Origin: Carbonactinospora thermoautotrophica
GTDB taxonomy: Bacteria; Actinomycetota; Actinomycetes; Streptomycetales; Carbonactinosporaceae
Reading direction: 5' to 3'
NCBI RefSeq assembly: GCF_001543895.1
Contig: NZ_JYIJ01000013.1
Span: 124,001-188,000 of the forward strand
Length of the DNA: 64,000 nucleotides
Positions 1-8,264 of this stretch are shown in pieces; the stretch's first letter is position 1; each line of letters starts with the position of its first letter. The translations under genes and the position numbers were made by a program. A model generated the notes under the pieces. That model did not search any database. It was not told the origin of the DNA and saw only the letters and a list, made by a program, of their open reading frames with translations.

Positions 1-30
1 GACCGCGCCCCTCTCGTACCGGCGGGCCGG

Positions 31-870
31 TCAGCGGCTCGTGGCCATCCGGTACTTGCGCACCGCCAGCGGCACGAAGACCACCAGCACCAGGACCACC
101 CACCCCAGCGACACCAGCGCCGGATGGTCGCCGGGCAGCGTGCCGGGGTTTCCGACCGGATTGGGGTTCCCGAACAGCGCCCGGCACGCACTCACGACCG
201 TGGTGAACGGGTTCCAGTCCGCGATCGCGCGCAGCCAGTCGGGCATGCCCTGGGTGGGCACGAACGCGTTCGACAGGAACGTGACCGGGAACAGGATCAT
301 GCCGGCCGACTGGGCGGTCCGCGAGTCGCGCACCGACAGTCCGATGAACGCGCCGATCCAGCACATCGCGAACGCGAGCAGCAGGAGCAGCCCGAACCCG
401 GCCAGCGCCTCCAAGACGCTGCTGTGGACGCGCCAGCCCACGAGCAGCCCGGCGAGGATCATGATCAGGAGCGTGAACGCGTTGAGCGCCGTGTCGGCCA
501 AAGCGCGACCGGTGAGCACGGCCGAACGCGCCATGGGCAGCGACCGGAACCGGTCGACGATGCCGCGCTGCATGTCCTCGGCGAGCCCGACGGACGTCCA
601 CATGAGCCCGAACAGCACGTTCTGGGCGAAGATGCCGGCCATCAGGTACTCGCGGTAGTACTTCGCGCCAGGCGCGCCGGGGACGTTGATCGCGCCGCCG
701 AACACGTACGAGAACAGCAGCACGAACATGATCGGCTGGATGGCTCCGTAGAGGATGATCTCCGGCGTGCGCATCATGCCGAGCATGTTCCGCTTGGTCA
801 CCGTGAGCCCGTCGGCGAGGGCCCACTTCAGCCCGCCACCGGAGACCGGCTCGATCGTGACGGCGCTCAC
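31..870 (-). CDS. ABC-2 type transporter permease (DrrB-like)
   Basis: Membrane permease of a drug or lipid exporter; it pairs with the ATPase gene directly upstream. The 279-residue protein has about six hydrophobic segments (roughly 35-60, 75-95, 120-145, 155-180, 190-210, 245-268), the normal size and layout of the ABC-2/DrrB family. Its ATG at 870 overlaps the ATPase stop by 4 bp, so the pair is translationally coupled. The substrate cannot be read from sequence; daunorubicin-type exporters are the nearest named relatives. Confidence 0.9.
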   Translation of the reverse strand: MSAVTIEPVSGGGLKWALADGLTVTKRNMLGMMRTPEIILYGAIQPIMFVLLFSYVFGGAINVPGAPGAKYYREYLMAGIFAQNVLFGLMWTSVGLAEDMQRGIVDRFRSLPMARSAVLTGRALADTALNAFTLLIMILAGLLVGWRVHSSVLEALAGFGLLLLLAFAMCWIGAFIGLSVRDSRTAQSAGMILFPVTFLSNAFVPTQGMPDWLRAIADWNPFTTVVSACRALFGNPNPVGNPGTLPGDHPALVSLGWVVLVLVVFVPLAVRKYRMATSR

Positions 871-1856
871 CGCCTGCTCCTTCCCCCGGCCAGCGCCGGC
901 TCCTCACCCTGCTTGTCCTCCGCGACGTGACCGGTCAGCGCCAGGAACACGTCGTCCAGCGTGGGCCGGCGCAGCGCGATGTCGTCGATCTTGACATCGA
1001 CCGCGTCCAGTTCCCGGACCGCCGCGACCAGCGCCTGGGCGCCGCCGCTCACCGGGACGGTGACGCGCCGCTCGCCCTCGTCGACCCGCGCCTCGGTGCC
1101 GGCGACCCGGGCGAGCACCTTCGCCGCGCGGCCCAGCCCCTCGGTGTCGAGCACCACGACCTCCAGCCGCTCCCCGCCGACCTGGGTCTTCAGCTCATCA
1201 GCCGTACCGCGCGCGATCACCCGGCCGTGGTCCACGACCGCGATCGTGTCCGCGAGCTGGTCGGCCTCCTCCAGGTACTGGGTGGTGAGCAGCAGCGTCG
1301 CCCCCTGCCGGACCAGGTCGGCGATCACGTCCCACATCATCAGCCGGCTGCGCGGGTCCAGGCCGGTGGTGGGCTCGTCCAGGAACAGGATCCGCGGCTT
1401 CGCGACCAGCGCCGCCGCCAGGTCCAGCCGGCGGCGCATGCCGCCGGAGTACGTCCGCACCGGCCGGTCGCCCGCGTCGGTCAGCCCGAACTGCTCCAGC
1501 AGTTCCTCCGCCCGCTGCCGGGCGGCCTTGCGGCCCAGGTGGTACAGCCGCCCGACCATGTCCAGGTTCTCCCGGCCGGTCAGGTTCTCGTCCACCGCCG
1601 CGTACTGGCCGGACAACCCCATGATCCGCCGGACCGCGTCCGGCTGGTCGACCACGTCGTACCCGCCGACGAGCGCCCGCCCCTGGTCGGGTCGGAGCAG
1701 CGTGGTCAGGATCCGCACCGTCGTGGTCTTGCCGGCCCCGTTGGGGCCGAGCAGGCCGAGGACGCTTCCCTCGGGCACTGCCAAGTCGAGCCCGTCCAGC
1801 GCACGGACCTTCCCGTACTGTTTGACGAGCCCTTCGGCGACGATCGCGTCGGGCAT
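867..1856 (-). CDS. ABC transporter ATP-binding protein (DrrA-like)
   Basis: Cytoplasmic ATPase that powers the adjacent permease. Walker A GPNGAGKTT is at residues 37-45, the signature YSGGMRRRLDLA near 136-147 and Walker B ILFLDEPTTGLD near 156-167. A DrrA-type C-terminal domain (about 230-310) ends in the typical RRPTLDDVFLALTG. Length 329 residues is standard. It is first in a two-gene operon reading left from a promoter carrying two copies of a near-palindromic operator at about 1984-2022. Confidence 0.93.
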   Translation of the reverse strand: MPDAIVAEGLVKQYGKVRALDGLDLAVPEGSVLGLLGPNGAGKTTTVRILTTLLRPDQGRALVGGYDVVDQPDAVRRIMGLSGQYAAVDENLTGRENLDMVGRLYHLGRKAARQRAEELLEQFGLTDAGDRPVRTYSGGMRRRLDLAAALVAKPRILFLDEPTTGLDPRSRLMMWDVIADLVRQGATLLLTTQYLEEADQLADTIAVVDHGRVIARGTADELKTQVGGERLEVVVLDTEGLGRAAKVLARVAGTEARVDEGERRVTVPVSGGAQALVAAVRELDAVDVKIDDIALRRPTLDDVFLALTGHVAEDKQGEEPALAGGRSRR

Positions 1857-1983
1857 GTTCCTCCCCCTGTCATCGAATTAGTCGCCTGCTCACCTTCGAG
1901 CCCGTGGGTCGGTAGCCGCAAGCGATTTAATTCGCTGGCGGATTCCGCCAGCGAAGGCCCTGACACCGCGCCAGGACCAAGAT

Positions 1984-2032
1984 GCGATGTATCGCGAGTC
2001 ACAGTAGACGCGATGTATCGCGTATGTGTCAA
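1984..2032 (-). promoter_or_regulatory. Promoter and duplicated operator of the ABC exporter operon
   Basis: Read leftward, a TTGACA -35 element (2027-2032) is followed after 18 bp by TCTACT. The 13-bp word GCGATGTATCGCG occurs at 2010-2022, inside the spacer, and again at 1984-1996, exactly 26 bp away. Each copy contains the near-palindrome CGAT-GT-ATCG. The arrangement fits repression by a TetR/PadR-type regulator, but no such gene is adjacent. The rest of the 350-bp gap (1857-2206) shows nothing else. Confidence 0.6.
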
Positions 2033-2206
2033 GCGCGATCCTCGGCGGCGTTGACATGACCGCGGGTCGGGGCAGGGGCGACCCAAGGTTGGCCGTGGAG
2101 CGACCTTCACCCGCCCAGGTCACCCGATCCGCTGAAACAGCCCCCACCAGGACGCTTCCGGCATTACCGTTCGGTCGCGATCCGAGCAGGTACCGGGGGA
2201 ACGACC

Positions 2207-3685
2207 ATGAGCCACGGCAGGGCATGCGCGGCGCGGATCAGGGAACGCGCCGCACACGAAGGCTGGCCACTGATCCACACCGCCGCCCAGATCGCCACCT
2301 GCTGCCAGGTGCCGCCGCTGCGGGCCTGGCGGCTGGCCCACGGCATGCCGCTGGAGGAGGCCGCCCGGCGGCTCATCGAAATCTGCGCCGAGACCGGCCT
2401 GCGCCAACCCAAACTGCACAAGGGTGATTTGAGCAAATACGAGCTGGGCCGCACCCCGGTGCCGGTGTGGATGATCGACCCCCTCTGCCGGCTGTACCGG
2501 GCGCGTCCGGACTGGCTCGGCTTCGGCGGCGACTACAGCCAGGGCGACCCGGACGCGACCCAGGCCACGCCCTTCCGGACCCCTTTCCCCCTCGACAAAC
2601 CGGATCACGGCGGTCACCGTAAGAGCCACAGCCTGTCCTTCAGCGGCATCGGAGGCTCCGACGACATGCGCCGCCGCGAACTGCTCCACCAGATGTTGGT
2701 CACCTCCGGACTCGTTCTCACGCCGAGCCACCTGGTCGCCACCGAGCAGACCCGGCAACGCCTGCACGAGGCCACCACCGGCAGCGGCATCCCCGCCGAC
2801 ATCCTCGACCGGCTCGAAGGCCTGATCCCCGGCTACGAGCGGCGCTTCTACGAGCTGGCCCCCGTTCCCCGGCTCGGCGCGCTGCTCACCGACTTCGACG
2901 AGGTGGCCCACTGGCTTGGCCACCGGCTCCCGGTGATGACGCAGCGCCGCCTGTGGCGCGTCGCCGCGCACCTCGCCGAACTCACCGCGGACACCCTGTA
3001 CGTGCTGGGGCAAGGCCGGCACGGCGCCGCCTGGCTCACCACTGCCCGCACCGCCGCCGACGAGGCAGGAGACCGTACGGTCGCCACCTGGGTGCGCGCC
3101 AGCCAGGCGGTTCACGCAGTGCTGGACGAGGACGATCCGGCACGCGGGCTGGCGTACGTGCAGGAGGCCCAGGGATTGAGCCGTACTCCCAGTCCAGGCA
3201 CCGTACTCGCCTTCGCCATGGAAGCGAGCGCACATGCCAAACGCGGCGATGACGCGGCGACTCACTTCGCGTTCAGCCGAGCCAAAGACGCGCTGGAACG
3301 TGTGCCTGCACAGCAGCAGCGGTCAGGGATCTGGGGCTACCAGGACCGCAAGCTCCAGGCCGCGATCAGCAACGCGATGACCCGGCTCGGCCGGACCCGC
3401 GAGGCTCGTGCGGCTCAGACGGAGGTCTTCCGGCAGTACCCGGCACACTCGCTCACCTACGTGACAGCCCGCTTCGACCAGGCCAAGTGCCTCATCCACG
3501 ACAAGGACTTCGACGCCGGCTGCGCCTCGGCCGCCCGCACCCTGCTCGACCTGTCTCCTGAGTACCGCACCCCGCTGGTCCTCAACCGGGCGCGGGAGGT
3601 CCTGCTGCTCCTGCCCGAAAAACACCGCAACCGCCCCGCCGCCACCGAACTGCGCGACATCCTCACCACGGCACAGCGCGCGTAG
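2207..3685 (+). CDS. XRE-family regulator with TPR-like C-terminal region
   Basis: A 492-residue actinomycete regulator with an N-terminal helix-turn-helix region (residues about 25-105; WRLAHGMPLEEAARRL, then KYELGRTPVPVWMIDPLCRLY) and a helical repeat region of roughly 300 residues after the sentence-like RRRELLHQMLVTSG segment. Such proteins are usually transcription factors acting on nearby genes; the target is unknown here. The ATG at 2207 follows a GGGGGA ribosome-binding site. It is divergent from the ABC exporter, so it could share that intergenic region. Confidence 0.8.
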   Translation: MSHGRACAARIRERAAHEGWPLIHTAAQIATCCQVPPLRAWRLAHGMPLEEAARRLIEICAETGLRQPKLHKGDLSKYELGRTPVPVWMIDPLCRLYRARPDWLGFGGDYSQGDPDATQATPFRTPFPLDKPDHGGHRKSHSLSFSGIGGSDDMRRRELLHQMLVTSGLVLTPSHLVATEQTRQRLHEATTGSGIPADILDRLEGLIPGYERRFYELAPVPRLGALLTDFDEVAHWLGHRLPVMTQRRLWRVAAHLAELTADTLYVLGQGRHGAAWLTTARTAADEAGDRTVATWVRASQAVHAVLDEDDPARGLAYVQEAQGLSRTPSPGTVLAFAMEASAHAKRGDDAATHFAFSRAKDALERVPAQQQRSGIWGYQDRKLQAAISNAMTRLGRTREARAAQTEVFRQYPAHSLTYVTARFDQAKCLIHDKDFDAGCASAARTLLDLSPEYRTPLVLNRAREVLLLLPEKHRNRPAATELRDILTTAQRA

Positions 3686-3798
3686 CCCTTGAGAGAGGTT
3701 GTGGACCCGCTGATGGGCGGTCGGAAACGACGCGCAGCGGGGGGCTGGGCGCGCTGCGCTGAGCTGGCCGAGGCACGGGGATCCGTGCCCTGCGGCTG

Positions 3799-5019
3799 TC
3801 AGGAGAACGTCAGGTGGTAACCGGCGGAGCGCAGGCGGGTGAGGACCTCGTTGCAGTGGCGGGGGCCGCGGGTCTCCAGCTGCAGGGCGACCTCGACCTC
3901 GTCCACGTGCAGCTTCGGGTTGGTGCGCAGGTGCATGACGTCGAGGACGTTGACGTCGGTGGCGGCCAGCTCCGAGAGCAGGCGAGCCAGCGCGCCGGGG
4001 CGGTCCTGGAGGCGGACCCGCAGCGAGAGGTAGCGGCCGGCGGCGGCGAGGCCGTGGCGCAGCACGCGGAGCAGCAGGAGCGGGTCCACGTTGCCACCGG
4101 ACAGGACGGCGACGACCGGGGGCTCGAACGCGTGCGGCTCGTCCAGGATCGCGGCCACGGCGGCGGCCCCGGCGGGCTCGACGACGAGCTTGGCTCGCTC
4201 CAGCAGCAGGAGCAGGGAGCGGGACAGGGACTCCTCGGAGACCGTGCGGACCCCGTCGACGAACTCGCGGATGATCGTGAACGGCACGTCGCCCGGCCGG
4301 CCGACCGCGATGCCGTCGGCCATGGTCTGCAGGGACTCCAGGGCGACGGGGTGGCCGGCGGCGAGCGAGGCCGGGTACGCGGCGGCCGTCTCGGCCTGGA
4401 CGCCGACCACCTTGACCTCGGGGCGCTGCGCCTTGACCGCGGCGGCGACGCCGGCGAGCAGGCCACCGCCGCCGGTGCTGACGACGATCGTGCGGACGTC
4501 CGGGCACTGGTCGAGGATCTCCAGGCCTACGGTGCCCTGGCCGGCGACCACGTCCGGGTGGTCGAACGGGTGGATGAACACCGCCCCGGTCTCCTTCGCG
4601 TACCCGGTGGCGGCGACCAGGCTCTCGTCGACGGTGTGGCCGTGGAAACGGACCTCGGCCCCGTAGGCCTGGGTGGCGGCGACCTTGGGCAGCGGGGCGC
4701 CGACCGGCATGAAGACGGTGGACCTGGCGCCGAGCAGGGCGGCGGCCAGGGCGACGCCCTGGGCGTGGTTGCCGGCGCTCGCGGCGACGACGCCCCGGGC
4801 GCGTTCCTCCGGGGTCAGGTTGGCGATGCGGACGTACGCGCCGCGGATCTTGAAGGAGCCGGCGCGCTGCAAGTTCTCGCACTTGAGGAAGACCGGCCCG
4901 CCGACGCGCTCGCTCAGCCAGCGCGAACCTTCCAGCGGGGTGACCCGGCAGATCCCGGCCAGGAGCTTCTGCGCCCGCACCACGTCGTCGAGGCCCACGG
5001 GCGAGGTCGCCGTTGACAT
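3799..5019 (-). CDS. ilvA: Threonine ammonia-lyase (threonine dehydratase), ACT-containing
   Basis: PLP enzyme converting threonine to 2-oxobutanoate and ammonia, the first step toward isoleucine or a catabolic reaction. The PLP-lysine motif GSFKIRGAY is near residue 50-58, the Ser/Gly phosphate-binding loop STGGGGLLAG near 178-187, and an ACT regulatory domain (LRVRLQDRPGALARLLSEL) occupies about 325-406. Length 406 residues matches the short single-ACT class. The ATG at 5019 was chosen because the PLP domain begins directly after it; the frame stays open further upstream without homology. Confidence 0.93.
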   Translation of the reverse strand: MSTATSPVGLDDVVRAQKLLAGICRVTPLEGSRWLSERVGGPVFLKCENLQRAGSFKIRGAYVRIANLTPEERARGVVAASAGNHAQGVALAAALLGARSTVFMPVGAPLPKVAATQAYGAEVRFHGHTVDESLVAATGYAKETGAVFIHPFDHPDVVAGQGTVGLEILDQCPDVRTIVVSTGGGGLLAGVAAAVKAQRPEVKVVGVQAETAAAYPASLAAGHPVALESLQTMADGIAVGRPGDVPFTIIREFVDGVRTVSEESLSRSLLLLLERAKLVVEPAGAAAVAAILDEPHAFEPPVVAVLSGGNVDPLLLLRVLRHGLAAAGRYLSLRVRLQDRPGALARLLSELAATDVNVLDVMHLRTNPKLHVDEVEVALQLETRGPRHCNEVLTRLRSAGYHLTFS

Positions 5020-5210
5020 GTGCACAGTGTGGCATCCGGCCCGGAGCGTGACGCGGCGTCGGGGCGGCCGTTTCCCGCCGTTCACGCGAACGCGCGAACA
5101 CGGCGGCGGGCTTTCGCCGGCGGCGCCCGGGGCACCGCCGGCCACGGTTGCCGCCGCGACGGGATCGCGGTTCCCGGGCGAGGCCGGCCAGGCTCGCGAG
5201 CCCCTGACCA

Positions 5211-5255
5211 GTTGCATGCTACAACCAAGATTCTTATACTTGCTTGTTACAAGCA
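5211..5255 (+). promoter_or_regulatory. Promoter and two MarR-type operators for the MarR-MFS operon
   Basis: A -35 TTGCAT (5212-5217), a 17-bp spacer and a -10 TATACT (5235-5240) form a clear sigma-70-like promoter. The perfect inverted repeat TGCTTGT-T-ACAAGCA lies at 5241-5255, just past the -10. A related site, TTGCATGCTACAA (5212-5224), overlaps the -35 and matches the second at 11 of 13 positions with a 28-bp offset. Two related sites bracketing the promoter are typical of autoregulation by a MarR repressor, here probably the next gene. Confidence 0.72.
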
Positions 5256-5299
5256 ATTTCACGCAACCGATGGGCCGGATCCCAGGAGGAGCGCCGATC

Positions 5300-5746
5300 G
5301 TGCCCACAGACCAGCTGCACGAGCTGTACGCCGGCCTCTTCCGGGTCGTGGTGCAGATCAAGCGGTGGTCACACCCGCAGGAGGAGGTCGACCCGCCGTG
5401 CCTCGGCGTGCTGTTCTGCGCGTCGAGACTCGGCGAGGTCCGCATGTCCGAGCTCGCGCAGGAGATGCTGCTCGACCTGTCCACGGTCAGCCGGCACGTG
5501 CGCACCCTCGTCCAGGAGGGCTACCTGGAGCGCACCGAGGACCCGGACGACCGGCGCGCCTGCCGGCTGCGGGTGACCGACCGCGGGCGCCAGGCCCTCC
5601 AGCGGGCCCGGGAACTGCGGGCCGCGGCGCTCGGCGAGGTGCTCGCGAGTTGGCCGGCCAAGGACCGGGACGACCTGACCAGACTGCTCAACCGGTTGGC
5701 GGATGACTTGGAGAGCAAGGCGAGGGAGAGAGCAGCAACCCGATGA
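5300..5746 (+). CDS. MarR-family transcriptional regulator
   Basis: A 148-residue winged-helix repressor, the usual MarR length. The recognition helix region MLLDLSTVSRHVRTLVQEGYLERTEDPDDRRACRL, with the wing motif DPDDRR, lies at about residues 58-92. GTG 5300 is preferred because AGGAGG sits 10 bp upstream (5284-5289); ATG 5270 in the same frame lacks one and would overlap the transcript start. Its stop overlaps the MFS start by 4 bp, so regulator and pump are co-translated, and ligand binding likely releases the two upstream operators. Confidence 0.9.
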   Translation: MPTDQLHELYAGLFRVVVQIKRWSHPQEEVDPPCLGVLFCASRLGEVRMSELAQEMLLDLSTVSRHVRTLVQEGYLERTEDPDDRRACRLRVTDRGRQALQRARELRAAALGEVLASWPAKDRDDLTRLLNRLADDLESKARERAATR

Positions 5747-7305
5747 CCGAGACGGCAACCCCGCGCGAGCGATCGACGGACCCGTACCCGGCGCGCATGA
5801 CCCATCGCCAGATCATGATCGTGCTCAGCGGCCTCATGCTCGGGCTGCTGCTCGCCGCCCTTGACCAGAGCATCGTCGGCACGGCCATGCCCACGATCGT
5901 CGGCGAGTTCCACGCCCTGGAGCACATCTCCTGGACCGTGACCGCCTACCTGCTGACGTCCACGGCGGTGACCCCGCTGTACGGGAAGATCTCCGACCTG
6001 TACGGCCGGCGGCCGGTCTACCTGTTCGCGATCACGGTCTTCCTGCTGGGCTCGGCGCTGTGCGGCATGGCGCACAGCATGGGCCAGCTCATCGCGTTCC
6101 GGGCCGTCCAGGGGCTGGGAGCGGGCGGCCTGATGGCGCTCACGTTCACCATCATCGGCGACATCATCCCGCCCCGGGAGCGGGGCCGGTACCAGGGCTA
6201 CTTCGGCGCGGTCTGGGGCCTCTCCAGCGTGGCCGGCCCGCTGCTCGGCGGGTTCTTCACCGAGCACCTGAGCTGGCGCTGGATCTTCTACATCAACCTG
6301 CCGATCGGGGCGGTCGCCCTGCTGGTCACCAGCACCGTACTGCGCGTCCGGCTGCCACGCCGGGAGCACTCGATCGACTACCTGGGTGCGGCGCTGCTGG
6401 TGGCCGGGGTCAGCCTGATCCTGCTGTACACCTCCTGGAGCGGGCCGGAGAAGGGCTGGGGCGCGGCCAGCGGCCTGGAGCTGCTCGGCGCCGGCATCGT
6501 GCTCCTGGCCCTGTTCGTGGGCTGGGAGGCGCGGGCCAAGGAGCCGATCCTGCCGCTGCGGCTGTTCCGCAACAGCGTGTTCACCACGACCAGCGCGACC
6601 GGGTTCGTGGTCGGCCTGGCGATGTTCGGGGCGCTCATCTTCATCCCGATGTACCTGCAGGTGGTGAAGGGCGCCACGCCGACCGACTCGGGTCTGCTCA
6701 TGCTGCCGATGGTGCTCGGCATCCTGACCACGTCGATCGCGTCCGGCCAGCTCATCACCAGGATCGGCCGGTACAAGGTCTTCCCGATCATCGGCACCGC
6801 CCTGGTGACCGTGTCGATGCTGCTGTTCACCCGGCTGGAGGTGAGCACCCCGTACTGGGAGTCGAGCCTGTACATGTTCCTGACCGGGGCCGGGCTCGGC
6901 TTGGTCATGCAGGTCCTGGTGGTCGCCGCGCAGAACGCCGCCGACCCGCGGGACATGGGCACGGTCACGTCGGCGACCACGTTCTTCCGGTCCATGGGCG
7001 GTACGTTCGGCACGGCACTGTTCGGCGCGGTCCTGACCAGCCGGCTCCCCCACTACCTGCCGGCCGGAGCCCCGCCGGAAGTGGCCGAACACGTGTCCGG
7101 CAGCCCGGAGATGATCCGGCAACTGCCGCCGCAGATCCGGGACATCACCACCGGCGCGTTCGTCCACGCCCTCCAGGACGTGTTCCTGGTCGCCGCGCCG
7201 ATCACACTCGCCGCGTTCGTCCTGGCGTGGACCATCAAGGAGCTGCCGCTGCGCGGCCACGGCCCCGCCCAGGGGAAGGCCGAGCCGGCGGAGCTCGGGC
7301 TCTGA
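5743..7305 (+). CDS. MFS multidrug efflux transporter, DHA2 (EmrB/QacA) family
   Basis: A 520-residue, 14-helix proton-driven drug exporter of the inner membrane. The family motif LDQSIVGTAMPTIV lies in helix 1 (about residues 41-54), loop motif GKISDLYGRRPV in the 2-3 loop and motif C-like GLSSVAGPLLGG in helix 5. It follows its MarR regulator with ATGA overlap. The substrate is unknown; MarR-DHA2 pairs commonly export antibiotics or aromatic compounds. Confidence 0.93.
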   Translation: MTETATPRERSTDPYPARMTHRQIMIVLSGLMLGLLLAALDQSIVGTAMPTIVGEFHALEHISWTVTAYLLTSTAVTPLYGKISDLYGRRPVYLFAITVFLLGSALCGMAHSMGQLIAFRAVQGLGAGGLMALTFTIIGDIIPPRERGRYQGYFGAVWGLSSVAGPLLGGFFTEHLSWRWIFYINLPIGAVALLVTSTVLRVRLPRREHSIDYLGAALLVAGVSLILLYTSWSGPEKGWGAASGLELLGAGIVLLALFVGWEARAKEPILPLRLFRNSVFTTTSATGFVVGLAMFGALIFIPMYLQVVKGATPTDSGLLMLPMVLGILTTSIASGQLITRIGRYKVFPIIGTALVTVSMLLFTRLEVSTPYWESSLYMFLTGAGLGLVMQVLVVAAQNAADPRDMGTVTSATTFFRSMGGTFGTALFGAVLTSRLPHYLPAGAPPEVAEHVSGSPEMIRQLPPQIRDITTGAFVHALQDVFLVAAPITLAAFVLAWTIKELPLRGHGPAQGKAEPAELGL

Positions 7306-7322
7306 CCGATCCCGACCAGCGC

Positions 7323-8264
7323 TCAGTCCACCGACCAGTACTTGTCGCCCGCCAGGACGAGAGCGGCCGCGCCGACGAGGCCGGCTTCCTGACCCAGCTC
7401 GGCCGGGACGATCCGCACCTGGCGGGCGTACGTCGCCCAGACGTGGCGGCTGAACGCCTCCTCCAGCGGGCCGAACAACAGGGGGAACGAGGTCGAGAAG
7501 TCGCCGCCGAGCGCCACCACATCCAGGTCGCATAGGTTGGTCACCGAGGCGATCGCGACGCCGAGCGCGTCGCCGGCCCGCCGTATCGCGGCCTGTGCGA
7601 CCGGATGGCCGCGCTCGGCGTCGACGGCCAGCTCGCGTACGGTCCCGCCGATCCGCCAGCCCTGCGAGGCGGCCCACTGGACCAGCACCGGCCCGCTCAC
7701 GTACGCCTCCAGGCAGCCGCGGCCGCCGCACGAGCAGGGCGGGCCGCCGGAGTCCACGATCACGTGACCCAAGTGCCCGGCATTGCCGGACGATCCGTTG
7801 ACCAGCCGGCCGTCCAAGATCAGGCCCCCGCCGACACCGGCGGAGACGACCACGCCGAGCACGTTGTGCACGCCGCGCCCGGCACCCCGCCAGTGCTCAC
7901 CGACCGCGACGCAGATCGCGTCGTTGTGGACCCGCACCGGCACGTGCGGAAACTCTTCTTGAAGGCGCTTGCGCAGCGGGAAGTTCCGCCAGGCCGGGAG
8001 GTGCAGCGGCGACACCTCGCCGGCCGGCCACTGCATCGGCCCTCCGCAGCCGACACCCACCCCGGCGAAGTCCCGCTCGCCGGACCGCACCCGGACCTGG
8101 TCGATGAGCGCGAGCACGGTTCGCCACAACACCTCCGCGTCGACGACGGGCCCCGTGGGAGTGGCCAGGCGCACGGCCGCGGACACCCGGCCACCGGAGT
8201 CCACCGCGGCGGCGGCGAGTCTGACGCCCCCGATGTTGATCGCCAGGACGGGGCGGTCAGTCAT
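7323..8264 (-). CDS. ROK-family sugar kinase-like protein
   Basis: A 313-residue ROK protein. The zinc/consensus motif is present as GNAGHLGHVIVD followed by CSCGGRGCLEAY (residues about 155-185), and the catalytic-base region VHND is conserved. The N-terminal phosphate loop reads INIGGVRL where most ROK kinases have D-x-G-G-T-K, so the usual acidic and threonine positions are changed. It may be a glucokinase/N-acylhexosamine kinase with altered nucleotide binding or a non-catalytic relative. Its start overlaps the FIST gene end by 8 bp. Confidence 0.82.
   Translation of the reverse strand: MTDRPVLAINIGGVRLAAAAVDSGGRVSAAVRLATPTGPVVDAEVLWRTVLALIDQVRVRSGERDFAGVGVGCGGPMQWPAGEVSPLHLPAWRNFPLRKRLQEEFPHVPVRVHNDAICVAVGEHWRGAGRGVHNVLGVVVSAGVGGGLILDGRLVNGSSGNAGHLGHVIVDSGGPPCSCGGRGCLEAYVSGPVLVQWAASQGWRIGGTVRELAVDAERGHPVAQAAIRRAGDALGVAIASVTNLCDLDVVALGGDFSTSFPLLFGPLEEAFSRHVWATYARQVRIVPAELGQEAGLVGAAALVLAGDKYWSVD

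Noticed and set aside
5521-7731. 736-residue open frame on the minus strand
   Set aside because: Shadow of the MFS gene and part of the ROK gene; composition is typical of antisense G/C-rich DNA.
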